Source of the DNA: Pseudodesulfovibrio profundus
GTDB lineage: Bacteria > Desulfobacterota > Desulfovibrionia > Desulfovibrionales > Desulfovibrionaceae
Reading direction: 5' to 3'
Assembly (NCBI RefSeq): GCF_900217235.1
Contig: NZ_LT907975.1
Coordinates: forward strand, 3,261,001 to 3,325,000
Length of the DNA stretch: 64,000 nucleotides
This document shows, in pieces, positions 42,034-50,410 of the stretch (position 1 is the first letter of the stretch; each line of letters starts with the position of its first letter). The position numbers and the translations under genes are program-made. The notes below the pieces were generated by a model. That model was not told the DNA's origin and made no database searches. It saw only the letters and a program-made list of their open reading frames with translations.

Positions 42034-44172
42034 ATGAGCATTGTTCGAAGCATACCCGGTAGAATCCGATTTGAAGCCGATTCAGAACAGGCTGCCCTGT
42101 ATTGCAAGGATAGTTTGCTGGCTGAATTCGGTGACGATTTTGAGGAAGCAGAATTTTACTATTCGGAGCGTTCCGGGCGAGGCCTTGTCCTCTTCGAGAA
42201 GGATCGCCAACTCACTGACAAAGCAATCGGGGTCATGGCAAAGGCATTGAAGACATCATTGGTGTCGGATTTGCCTGAATGTCGTAGTGCTGCCCTTGGT
42301 GATGAAAACGCCTGTGGTCTGCCCGCTCTTAGCAATGGAGCATACGAGCAGGATGAGTTGGAAAATCCGTTCTGGATTGTAGCCAAGAAGGTATTCAATT
42401 TTTATACGACCCGTCTTTTGATGCCCATGGCTTTGCGCCCCTACTGGACCGCTTTCAGCGTGGCCCCGCTGATTTTCGAGGGCGTGCGCTCACTGTTCCA
42501 GCGAAAGCTCAATGTCGCCGTGCTTGATGCTGCTGCGGTCGGTTCTGCTCTGGCCATGCGCGATTACGGCACGGCCGGAACGATCCATCTGCTACTTGAT
42601 ATCAGCGAAACCCTGGAAGACTGGACCCGTGAAAAGTCCCGCAAGGATTTGGCGTCGCTCTTTGCCGGTGACGGCAAGCCTGCGTGGGTGCTTCGCAAGG
42701 GAGAGGAAGTCCAGATAGCGCTGGAAGATTTGGTCGTCGGTGATCTGGTCGTTGTCCGCTCCGGCTCCCGAATCCCCGTGGATGGGGTGGTTGCCGATGG
42801 CACCGCCATGGTCAATCAGGCTTCCATGACGGGTGAGCCGTTGTCAGTGAAGTGCAGCGTCGGAAAGGAAGTCTACGCCGGTACCGTTGTGGAGGAAGGC
42901 AAGATCGTCATCCTGTCAGAAGGCGTGGGTGATCAAACCCGTTTCGCCAAGATCGCGCAGGTTATCGCTGACTCGGAGTCCATGAAAGCGGACATTCACG
43001 GTCAGGCGGTGAAACTGGCCGACAAGATCGTCCCGTTCTCCTTCATTCTGTCCGGGATCATCTTTGCCATCACTCGAAACTGGATGCAGGCGGCCGCTGT
43101 CCTGATGGCAGACTATTCCTGCGCCATTAAACTATCCACGCCGTTGGCCGTTCGCTCAGCCATGCTGGAGTCCGCCCACTGTGGTGCGCTCATCAAGGGT
43201 GGCAAATATATCGAACAGCTTTCGCAGGTTGATGCCATCGTTCTGGACAAAACCGGTACGCTGACCCGCGCCACACCCGAGGTCGTCGATATTTGCCCCG
43301 TCAATGGCTATACTCGCGAGTTCATCCTTCGAAATGCAGCCTGTATGGAAGAACATTTCCCCCATCCGGTTGCCGATGCCATTGTTCGCAAGGCGGACGA
43401 GGAAGGGCTTGAACACGATGAACGGCATGCCGAGGTCGACTATATCCTGGCCCACGGTATCTCGACAACTCTCGAAGGGAACAGGATGATTCTTGGGAGC
43501 CGACACTTCATTCATGAAGATGAAGGTGTTGAGCTTGCCGGAGCTGAAGACCAGATCAAGCGGTGCACGGAGAACGGTCTGTCCACGCTTTATATGGCTG
43601 TGGGCAACAAACTGGCCGGTGTCATCGCTCTGGAAGATCCCTTGCGTGAATCCGCCTATCGGTTCATCCGGCGTTTGGAAAACATCGGCATGAAGCGCAT
43701 CATCATGCTCACCGGTGATGGTGAGGCCACAGCACGAAATGTGGCTGCCGAGCTTGATATCGACGAGTACTACGCACAGGTTCTGCCGCACGAAAAGACC
43801 GAGTTGGTGGATCGCCTTCGTGAAGAGGGATACGTCGTGGCCATGGTCGGTGACGGCATCAATGATTCGGCGGCACTGAGTCATGCACACGTGGGAGTTT
43901 CCATGAAACACGGTGCGGACATAGCCCAGGAAGCCTGTGATGTGATGCTGACCAGTGAGCGCCTCGACAGCCTCATCGATGCCATGTCGCTATCCAAAAT
44001 GGTCATGCGCCGAATCAAGCGGAACTACCGCTTCATCGTCGGCAGCAATACCTTGTTCATCGGACTGGGCATTTTCGGCATTATTACCCCGGCCATGCTC
44101 GCCTTCCTACATAACTCAGGAACCGTCATGACATGTGCGTATTCAATGCGGCCCATGTTACCGGAGCAATAG
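42034..44172 (+). CDS. P1B-6-type metal ATPase, FezB-like
   Basis: In this 712-residue protein the N-terminus SIVRSIPGRIRFEADSEQA is an HMA-like GRIR segment. Core P-type motifs are present: TGEPLS (actuator), DKTGTLTRA (phosphorylation site), HPVADAIVRKADEEG (HP motif), MVGDGINDSAAL (hinge). The transport helix reads MADYSCAIKLSTPLAV; the SCxxKLSTP form in place of CPC is what I recall for subgroup P1B-6, which includes FezB, the ATPase of ferrosome iron organelles in Desulfovibrio magneticus. It would move iron across a membrane into such a compartment or out of the cell. A terminator follows. Confidence 0.85.
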   Translation: MSIVRSIPGRIRFEADSEQAALYCKDSLLAEFGDDFEEAEFYYSERSGRGLVLFEKDRQLTDKAIGVMAKALKTSLVSDLPECRSAALGDENACGLPALSNGAYEQDELENPFWIVAKKVFNFYTTRLLMPMALRPYWTAFSVAPLIFEGVRSLFQRKLNVAVLDAAAVGSALAMRDYGTAGTIHLLLDISETLEDWTREKSRKDLASLFAGDGKPAWVLRKGEEVQIALEDLVVGDLVVVRSGSRIPVDGVVADGTAMVNQASMTGEPLSVKCSVGKEVYAGTVVEEGKIVILSEGVGDQTRFAKIAQVIADSESMKADIHGQAVKLADKIVPFSFILSGIIFAITRNWMQAAAVLMADYSCAIKLSTPLAVRSAMLESAHCGALIKGGKYIEQLSQVDAIVLDKTGTLTRATPEVVDICPVNGYTREFILRNAACMEEHFPHPVADAIVRKADEEGLEHDERHAEVDYILAHGISTTLEGNRMILGSRHFIHEDEGVELAGAEDQIKRCTENGLSTLYMAVGNKLAGVIALEDPLRESAYRFIRRLENIGMKRIIMLTGDGEATARNVAAELDIDEYYAQVLPHEKTELVDRLREEGYVVAMVGDGINDSAALSHAHVGVSMKHGADIAQEACDVMLTSERLDSLIDAMSLSKMVMRRIKRNYRFIVGSNTLFIGLGIFGIITPAMLAFLHNSGTVMTCAYSMRPMLPEQ

Positions 44173-44198
44173 AAATTGTTATTTCAGATGATTCATCA

Positions 44199-44228
44199 GG
44201 GCGCACCACAGGGTGCGCCCTTTTTTTT
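44199..44228 (+). terminator. Rho-independent terminator after the P-type ATPase
   Basis: GGGCGCACC pairs with GGTGCGCCC and is followed by eight T residues. Confidence 0.9.
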
Positions 44229-44368
44229 GGTTTGTAGACCGTTGGAGTAGGAAAAAAGGATCAGACTACGTGAAGAAAATGGATTGTGCTTTCCGCTTTT
44301 GCCAAGTGGCATGAGCTGGTGATCAGTCTGGAATATATGAAAAATCATCCCGTAATAAGGAAGAGACA

Positions 44369-44905
44369 ATGAAAAAGATGTTACCTAAAAATCCACTGGT
44401 AGCCGCAGGAGTCGGCGCATTGGTCGGTGCTGGAATCGCCGGTTTTAAAATGTGGAACAGCTACAAGAATGGCGAGGTCTCACAAAAGGAGGCTGTAGCA
44501 GGTGTTGTTAAACAAAGCCTCATGTTTGGCGGCGTGGCTGCTGCATCAACCTTTGCCGGAGGGCAGGGGGGCGGTGGAGTCGGGCTGGCAACCATGTCCG
44601 TGATCGGCCTTGGGGCCGGTGGGGGAGGCGGTAACATGCTGCCGGGAATGCTCTCCCAGGTGTTGGGGGGAGGAGGCGGCTCAGGTGGCATGGGCGGTGG
44701 CGGAAAAGGTGGTGGCCGCGGTGGAAGAGGGGGCGGAGGCAATCGTGGCGATGGGCAGTCGTCGAATTTGCTGGATTCCTTTTCCGAGAGTGTGGCCGAC
44801 ATGCTGCTGCCAAGCAAGACGCCACAAGCAGAGTTGGATAAAGTCGGTACTAATCAAGACGATGACCATGAAAACGAAAGTCCCACTGGACAAGTGAAAT
44901 CCTGA
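44369..44905 (+). CDS. Gly-rich small membrane protein of the ferrosome-type cluster
   Basis: A 178-residue protein with AAGGAAGAG upstream. An N-terminal glycine-zipper helix (LVAAGVGALVGAGIAGF) and a second hydrophobic part lead to a long Gly-rich stretch (about residues 64-128, with runs of four or five Gly), then an acidic tail. Gly-rich membrane proteins are known from magnetosome organelles, but this one has no recognised family. It has its own start region after the terminator and is followed 16 bp later by the CDF gene. Confidence 0.6.
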   Translation: MKKMLPKNPLVAAGVGALVGAGIAGFKMWNSYKNGEVSQKEAVAGVVKQSLMFGGVAAASTFAGGQGGGGVGLATMSVIGLGAGGGGGNMLPGMLSQVLGGGGGSGGMGGGGKGGGRGGRGGGGNRGDGQSSNLLDSFSESVADMLLPSKTPQAELDKVGTNQDDDHENESPTGQVKS

Positions 44906-44921
44906 TGATCGGAGGAGCAGT

Positions 44922-46079
44922 GTGAGTGATCCGCAAAATGAAGTGGACAATGATCTTCTGGTGGCCCGAAAGCGCGCCGCCTTTTCAGTGTTGCTCAACC
45001 TGACGCTTGCAGTGGTCAAAGGGATCGCCGGTGTGATTTCCGGCAGTGCAGCATTGATTGGTGACGCCATCCACTCGGCGACCGATGTGTTTGCATCCGG
45101 CGTGGCCCTTGCCGGATTGTGGATTGCCGGTAAAAAGCATCCTTCATTCCCCTTTGGTTTGTATAAGGCAGAAAACATTGCCACGCTGGTCATTTCCATA
45201 GCTGTCATTGTCGTGGCGTACGAGATTGGCCGTGATGCCCTGCTTGGCGGATCATCCATCCCGGATGCCTCTCTGGCACTGCCTGTTGCCGTCGGTTCGC
45301 TTGTCGTGGCCACGGCGTTCGGCCTCTATCAAATGCGTGAAGGGAGGCGACTTGGCTCGCCCGCTCTCATGGCCGATGCCCGCGACTATCTTGTGGATGG
45401 CGCGTCGACCTGCGTGGTCATAGTCGGGCTGATCGGTGCCTATTTGGGATATGCTCTGGATCGTTGGGCTGCGGGTGCGGTTTCACTTTTCGTTTTCTGG
45501 GCCGGATTCCAGCTCCTCAAGGATGCCGTGCGTGACCTGCTTGATGCGGCCATGCCCAAAAAGCTGGTCCGTGAAGTGATGGAGTTGGTTGAGCAACAAC
45601 CGCAGGTCGCTCGTGTCATTGAGTGCATCGGTCGGCAGGCCGGTGGCCGATTCATCGTCAATCTCGATGTGTTGTTGCGAACAGATGACCATAAAACAGC
45701 GGACAGGATTGGGGATCGTTTGGAAAAATCAGTGAAGGTGGCTTTCCCACGGATTGTCATGGTCCATGTCAGAACCCACTTCGGCCATGATGATGAGCGG
45801 CGAAGGCTGACTCCGGTTGTCGAACCGGGGGGAGCGGCGGCGGAAGGGCTTGCTTCCGCACCATGGTTCATGCTCGAAGTCATCCATGGGAAGTCGGGTG
45901 AAGTGGAAGAGCGGACCTATCATGAGAATCCGCACAAGGACGCGGAAAAACGCAAAGGATTGCTCGTAGGTCAGTGGCTGATGGGCCTGCGCCCGGATGA
46001 ATTGGTTGTTCCGGATAACCATGCCGGTACAGCGGTGGTTCTTCTGGAGGAGGCAGGGGTTGTGATGCTGCCAAAATAA
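44922..46079 (+). CDS. Cation diffusion facilitator fused to a NifX/NifB-type domain
   Basis: This 385-residue protein starts at GTG 44922 (GGAGGAG upstream). Residues 1-210 are a CDF transporter: FSVLLNLTLAVVKGIAGVISGSAALIGDAIHSATDV (HxxxD metal site) and ALMADARDYLVDGAST (second site). Residues 210-290 form the CDF cytoplasmic domain. The last 95 residues (WFMLEVIHGKSGEVEERTYHE onward) resemble the dinitrogenase-cofactor domain PF02579. It likely moves Fe2+ or another metal into a compartment or out of the cell, with the extra domain acting as a metal or cofactor sensor. Confidence 0.75.
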   Translation: MSDPQNEVDNDLLVARKRAAFSVLLNLTLAVVKGIAGVISGSAALIGDAIHSATDVFASGVALAGLWIAGKKHPSFPFGLYKAENIATLVISIAVIVVAYEIGRDALLGGSSIPDASLALPVAVGSLVVATAFGLYQMREGRRLGSPALMADARDYLVDGASTCVVIVGLIGAYLGYALDRWAAGAVSLFVFWAGFQLLKDAVRDLLDAAMPKKLVREVMELVEQQPQVARVIECIGRQAGGRFIVNLDVLLRTDDHKTADRIGDRLEKSVKVAFPRIVMVHVRTHFGHDDERRRLTPVVEPGGAAAEGLASAPWFMLEVIHGKSGEVEERTYHENPHKDAEKRKGLLVGQWLMGLRPDELVVPDNHAGTAVVLLEEAGVVMLPK

Positions 46080-46139
46080 AAGCAGCCAGTTCCTGCTGGT
46101 GAAGAGTGGGACAGGCTTTCTCCCTGCTATTTATCATGA

Positions 46140-46169
46140 AAAGGCCCCGAACTGATGTCCGGGGCCTTT
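46140..46169. terminator. Bidirectional terminator
   Basis: AAAGGCCCCG pairs with CGGGGCCTTT between the convergent CDF and HMA-like genes. Confidence 0.85.
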
Positions 46170-46173
46170 GAAA

Positions 46174-46605
46174 TTATTTCAAGAGAGTTCGCTTGTTCTG
46201 GTAGAGATGCAGCGCCAGGAAATGAACGAAAACAACCCCGGCCGCGACGTGCCATTTTTCCGAGAAATACACGATTCCCAGAGCCGCTGCGATGGAAGCC
46301 ATGAGACCTCGCTTGACGTAGGTGCGTCCCTTCTTTCCGGTGAGCGACTTCTGCATTGAGCTGATATTTGCTTTGACCTTTTTCATGTCCACACCAAGCG
46401 AATCAGCAATCTTTGACAGAATCTTTTCACCCGAAACCTTGGTCTTGTCGAACAGGATCAGAATGCTGCCGATTCGTTTGTTGACCTGAACCTGAACCAC
46501 TCCTTTGACTTCCAGGAGGGCGTCCCGGACACCATACCCAAATTCGGCGACCTTGAGAGCCTCGTTTCTGAAGCGAATCCGACCGTGTGCTGCGGCGGCT
46601 GACAT
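46174..46605 (-). CDS. HMA-like protein with C-terminal membrane region (GRIR motif)
   Basis: This 143-residue protein has AAGGAG upstream. N-terminal SAAAAHGRIRFRNEAL, then VRDALLEVKGVVQVQVNKRIGSILILFD form an HMA-like fold without CxxC. The C-terminal 45 residues contain one or two hydrophobic helices (LMASIAAALGIVYF and HVAAGVVFVHFLALHLY). The GRIR motif links it to the 40450 protein and to the ATPase. It faces the CDF gene from the other strand across a shared terminator. It is likely a membrane-bound member of the same system. Confidence 0.7.
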   Translation of the reverse strand: MSAAAAHGRIRFRNEALKVAEFGYGVRDALLEVKGVVQVQVNKRIGSILILFDKTKVSGEKILSKIADSLGVDMKKVKANISSMQKSLTGKKGRTYVKRGLMASIAAALGIVYFSEKWHVAAGVVFVHFLALHLYQNKRTLLK

Positions 46606-46755
46606 ATGTATTCTCCTTGTTTGGTGACGATTATGTTACGGTCACTATAACATGACAGTAAAAGTATATGTCAAACTTCGGGAATTATTATCAACGAGAC
46701 AGCCTTCCCCCGTATGTCTTGCTGATGCCGAAAAGCTGCCGAACCGATTCGCCTC

Positions 46756-48588
46756 TTACAGGTAGAGATACTGGACCAGGAACACCGTTATGGTCGCGGC
46801 CATGAATAGAAGCGGCGTGCCGATTCGGATGAAGTCCTTGAGTTCGTATCCTCCGGTCTCCATTGCCAGCAGGTTGGCCGGAGCGGAGTAGGGAGAAATG
46901 AACGGGCACGCGCAGGCAATGGTGGTCGTCATGATCAGTGCATGGGGCGGCATGCCGATATCCAGTGCCGCTTCGATGGCAATGGGGATGATCAGGACCG
47001 CTGTTGCGCTGGCAGGCAAAAACAGGCCCACGGCAGCGGTAAGGAAGAACAGGGCAAAGAGTATGGCTATGGGCGGCCATGCATGAACAAGAGCGGTCCA
47101 GTTGGCGGATATGGCATCCGAGGCGCCCGATTTGTCCAGCGCGGTGGCCATGGGAAGCATGCCACCAATCAGTATGATCGATTGCCAACTGATCTTCCGG
47201 TAAATCTTTTTGAGATTCACGCACCCGGTCAGCATAAGCGACAAGCCGACCAGCATGGCGATAAGCACGGTGGGCAGCACTTCAAAGGCCATGCACAGGA
47301 TCATGGTCGTCAGAATCGCCACCACAAGCGGCGCCTTGTGCCGTGCGGGTAACACTTCACAGCTTTCACGCGGCATGTTCAGCAAGACAAAGTTCACCCT
47401 CTCGTCCATGAGATTCAGGATGTCCGTCCACGCTCCGCAGACAAGCAGGGTGTCACCAAAGCGGAGCCGGTGATCGGTCTTGAGGTCGCGGTCGGTCTTT
47501 CCGCCACGGCGCACGCTGATGACCGTGACATCGTACCGCCGCCGGAACTGAATCTGCTTGAGGGTCTGTCCTATGAGGCTGGAGTCGGGACCGATCAGAA
47601 TTTCGGCCGCACCAATCTCCTGTAGCATCGCCTGCCGTACTTCACCGTGTAAGCGGCTGCATGCCTGGAGTTTCTTCTTCTCAGCAGCGGTTTTGAGGTC
47701 TTCCACTTCGCCCACGAGCAGGAGAATATCCCCCTCCTGAAATGGGGTTTCCACGCACGGCTTTATGAACTGGCGGCCACGCAATCGGGTCTTCTCCACG
47801 GCCAGTAGATCGAGATCAAAATTTTCACGGAGCCTGGCCTGAAACACGTTCAAGCCGATCAAGGACGATCCAGGCTGAATCTGGTACCGCCGCATTTTGT
47901 CATGGAGGTCGTATTTTTTGATGAGATCACTGGTCCGCATGCCCCGGTTAGGCGTTTCCGAACATTCCTGCGGTCCCAAAAGGCGTCGGCCGAAGAAGAG
48001 CGTGTACAAAATGGCCGCGGACAAGATGCAGAGACCAAAGGGCGTGAACTCGAAAAAGTCGATCGGTTCGAGATTGTATGAAATAACCAATTGATTGGAG
48101 ATCAGGTTCTGTGTGGATGCGACCAGCGTCATCATGCCGCTGACCAATGCAGCGATGGAAATGGGGATCAACAGCCGCTTCCTGTTCAAATCCGCCTCAT
48201 TGCAGACCGATACCGCCAGCGGAATGAAAATGGCGACAGTGGCCGTGGAGTTCATGAACGCACCAAGAAATCCGGCAGCGACCATGAGCAGGGTGATGAG
48301 CAGGGCTTCGCTCCCATGTCCGACATCCGCCACTTTTTTCGCCAGTCGTTGCGCTATGCCTGTATTGGATACGGCCTCACCCACGACGAACATGCAGACG
48401 AGGATGATGAGGACAGGGTTGGAGAAACCGGCAAGCGCCTCATCTGGAGTGAGTACTCCGCTAAGACTCAATGCAAGGATGACCAGTACGCCGATCAGGT
48501 CGCTACGTAATCTGTTGCTGACGAAGAGGATAGCGCTCACACCGAAAATGGCGAACGTGATGAGTGTATCGGGAGATATATTATTCAT
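46756..48588 (-). CDS. SLC13/DASS-type permease with two TrkA-C domains
   Basis: About 610 residues from ATG 48588. The N-terminal permease half (LITFAIFGVSAILFVSNRL, GFLGAFMNSTATVAIFIPLAVS) and C-terminal half (SIILIGGMLPMATALDKSG, GLFLPASATAVLIIPIAIEAAL) flank two regulatory TrkA-C domains (about residues 205-375, GSSLIGLNVFQARLRENFDLDLLAVE and GPDSSLIGQTLKQIQFRRRYDVTVISVRRGG). Such proteins carry sulfate, dicarboxylates or other anions with sodium. The substrate is not evident; sulfate would suit a sulfate reducer. Confidence 0.8.
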   Translation of the reverse strand: MNNISPDTLITFAIFGVSAILFVSNRLRSDLIGVLVILALSLSGVLTPDEALAGFSNPVLIILVCMFVVGEAVSNTGIAQRLAKKVADVGHGSEALLITLLMVAAGFLGAFMNSTATVAIFIPLAVSVCNEADLNRKRLLIPISIAALVSGMMTLVASTQNLISNQLVISYNLEPIDFFEFTPFGLCILSAAILYTLFFGRRLLGPQECSETPNRGMRTSDLIKKYDLHDKMRRYQIQPGSSLIGLNVFQARLRENFDLDLLAVEKTRLRGRQFIKPCVETPFQEGDILLLVGEVEDLKTAAEKKKLQACSRLHGEVRQAMLQEIGAAEILIGPDSSLIGQTLKQIQFRRRYDVTVISVRRGGKTDRDLKTDHRLRFGDTLLVCGAWTDILNLMDERVNFVLLNMPRESCEVLPARHKAPLVVAILTTMILCMAFEVLPTVLIAMLVGLSLMLTGCVNLKKIYRKISWQSIILIGGMLPMATALDKSGASDAISANWTALVHAWPPIAILFALFFLTAAVGLFLPASATAVLIIPIAIEAALDIGMPPHALIMTTTIACACPFISPYSAPANLLAMETGGYELKDFIRIGTPLLFMAATITVFLVQYLYL

Positions 48589-48746
48589 TATGTGGCTGCT
48601 GGATGAAAAGAGAGGAAAGTATGAATGGCATGATGACAACTGCTGAAAAATGTAAAACGTGAAATGGCCCCCTATCAAGAAATAGGGCGTTGAAAGTATC
48701 ATCTACCGAAACACGTTCAAAATCAATATGTAGAATGTGGTGTGGT

Positions 48747-49523
48747 CTATTCCAACTCTTTCAGGATGTGGTCTGTCAATTTCCCGAATTCCGGCATCGC
48801 CCGACTGCGTGGTCGTTCCATGTTCACGTCGAGCACCGAACGAATACGGCCTGGACGATTGGTCATGATCACGATCTGGTCGGCAAGGTAGACAGCTTCA
48901 TCGACGCTATGGGTCACCAGAACGATCGTTTTGCGCGTCAACTCCCAAACCTTGAGCAGTTCGCGTTGAAGCAGGATGCGGGTGTGGGCATCCAGTGCGC
49001 CGAAGGGTTCATCCATGAGCAATACGTCAGGATCATTGCACAGGGCACGGGCTATGGCCACACGCTGGCGCATACCGCCCGATAATTCATGGGGGTAGGC
49101 GTCGCAGAAATCAATCATGTCCACCATGCGCAAATAGTTTCGGGCACGTTCTTCGCGTTCCTTGCGCGGCGCTTTGGCAAAGGCCGGTCCCATGGCGACA
49201 TTGTCTATTACTGTGAGCCAGGGGAATAGTGAATATTCCTGAAAGACGAGTCCTATCTTGCCGCACGGCTTTGATACGGCGTTGGAGCGATAGTGAACGC
49301 TTCCGCTCGTGGCGGATTCCAACCCGGCGGCGACCCGCAGAATGGTGGACTTCCCGCAGCCCGAAGGGCCGACAATGCAGGTGAAGGAATTTTCGGCAAT
49401 CCGAAGTGTCACATCGGATACAGCGAGCAACGGTTCTCCGCGCTGGGTCGTATATTCCTTGGACAGGTTCTGGATATCAATGATTCGGGTGTTGGCCGCC
49501 GTGCTGGTATTGTCCGAGTACAT
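48747..49523 (-). CDS. Taurine/nitrate-type ABC transporter ATP-binding protein
   Basis: 258 residues from ATG 49523 with GGAG upstream. Walker A GPSGCGKST, Q-loop VFQEYSLFPWLTV, signature LSGGMRQRVAIARAL and Walker B VLLMDEPFGALD. The family (TauB/SsuB/NrtD) serves oxyanions, sulfonates or pyrimidine precursors. The gene partners are the permease and binding protein upstream. Confidence 0.85.
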   Translation of the reverse strand: MYSDNTSTAANTRIIDIQNLSKEYTTQRGEPLLAVSDVTLRIAENSFTCIVGPSGCGKSTILRVAAGLESATSGSVHYRSNAVSKPCGKIGLVFQEYSLFPWLTVIDNVAMGPAFAKAPRKEREERARNYLRMVDMIDFCDAYPHELSGGMRQRVAIARALCNDPDVLLMDEPFGALDAHTRILLQRELLKVWELTRKTIVLVTHSVDEAVYLADQIVIMTNRPGRIRSVLDVNMERPRSRAMPEFGKLTDHILKELE

Positions 49524-49525
49524 GG

Positions 49526-50353
49526 TTATCTCCGCCAGGAAAAATGAGTGTGTTCGATGTGCCGGAATACCGTATCCATGCACGCGCCGACCAGCCCGAT
49601 GGAAATCATGCCTGCGATGACGATGTCGGTGGAGGCGAGAGTGAAAGCGTGGGTGATCATGTATCCGATGCCCGAAAGCGAACCTGGCAGCATCTCTGCG
49701 GATACCAGGCACATCCAGGCGATTCCCAGCCCGATTCGCATGCCTGTAATGATGGAGGGCATGGCGGCGGGAAGCAGCACCTTACGAAATATCTGGCCTT
49801 CTCCGGCTCCAAGCACGCGGGCCGAATCGATAAGTGTTGGGTTGACGCTGCGCACGCCCTGAATGGTGGAGGTCAGGATCGGGTAGAATGCGCCAATGAA
49901 AATGATGAACAACATGGCGAACTTGACGTTATCCAGATAGACGTATGCCTGACCAATCTCTACGCCGGAAAGCGTTGCCAGACTGGAGATGCCGAACCAC
50001 GCCATGACCAGCGGCACCCATGCCAGGGGTGGGATGGGCCGGAAGAGATTCAGGAAGCCATTGAAGAAGTGGAAAGTCGGGCCGTAATACCCCATGAGGA
50101 TGCCCAGGGGGATGGCTATGATCGCGGCTGCTGTATAGCCGAGGACCACGCGTGCCAGACTGACCAGCACGTTGGCGGTCAGTGATCCCATGCCGATCAG
50201 GTCACTGGTGGGGTGAATGATGATATCAGCCACCTGTCCGATGGAGGGCAGGATAACCTGATTATCGATCCGATCAGCAAGGATCATCCAGACAATACAC
50301 AGCAACGTCGGTGCCATGAGAGGGATGAAGAGGTACAGGGGACGGTTCTTCAT
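49526..50353 (-). CDS. Taurine/nitrate-type ABC transporter permease
   Basis: About 275 residues, with ATG 50353 favoured because AGGAA lies 7 bases before it. It has about six membrane segments; the BPD permease signature EAA-like region DSARVLGAGEGQIFRKVLLPAAMPSIITGMRIGLGIAW is clear. It pairs with the ATPase 2 bp downstream. Transport direction is inward. Confidence 0.85.
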   Translation of the reverse strand: MKNRPLYLFIPLMAPTLLCIVWMILADRIDNQVILPSIGQVADIIIHPTSDLIGMGSLTANVLVSLARVVLGYTAAAIIAIPLGILMGYYGPTFHFFNGFLNLFRPIPPLAWVPLVMAWFGISSLATLSGVEIGQAYVYLDNVKFAMLFIIFIGAFYPILTSTIQGVRSVNPTLIDSARVLGAGEGQIFRKVLLPAAMPSIITGMRIGLGIAWMCLVSAEMLPGSLSGIGYMITHAFTLASTDIVIAGMISIGLVGACMDTVFRHIEHTHFSWRR

Positions 50354-50370
50354 GGGCATTTCCTGTTATG

Positions 50371-50396
50371 GGGGCCGGACCAGTCGGTCCGGCCCC
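50371..50396 (-). promoter_or_regulatory. Intercistronic hairpin between binding protein and permease genes
   Basis: GGGGCCGGACC pairs exactly with GGTCCGGCCCC with a 4-base loop. Such stems often let the binding protein be expressed more than the membrane parts. Confidence 0.7.
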
Positions 50397-50410
50397 GCAA
50401 GTTGATCAAT

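Noticed and set aside
44540..44760. Possible CRISPR or simple-repeat array
   Set aside because: The G-rich repetition is the Gly-rich coding stretch with variable units and no spacers.
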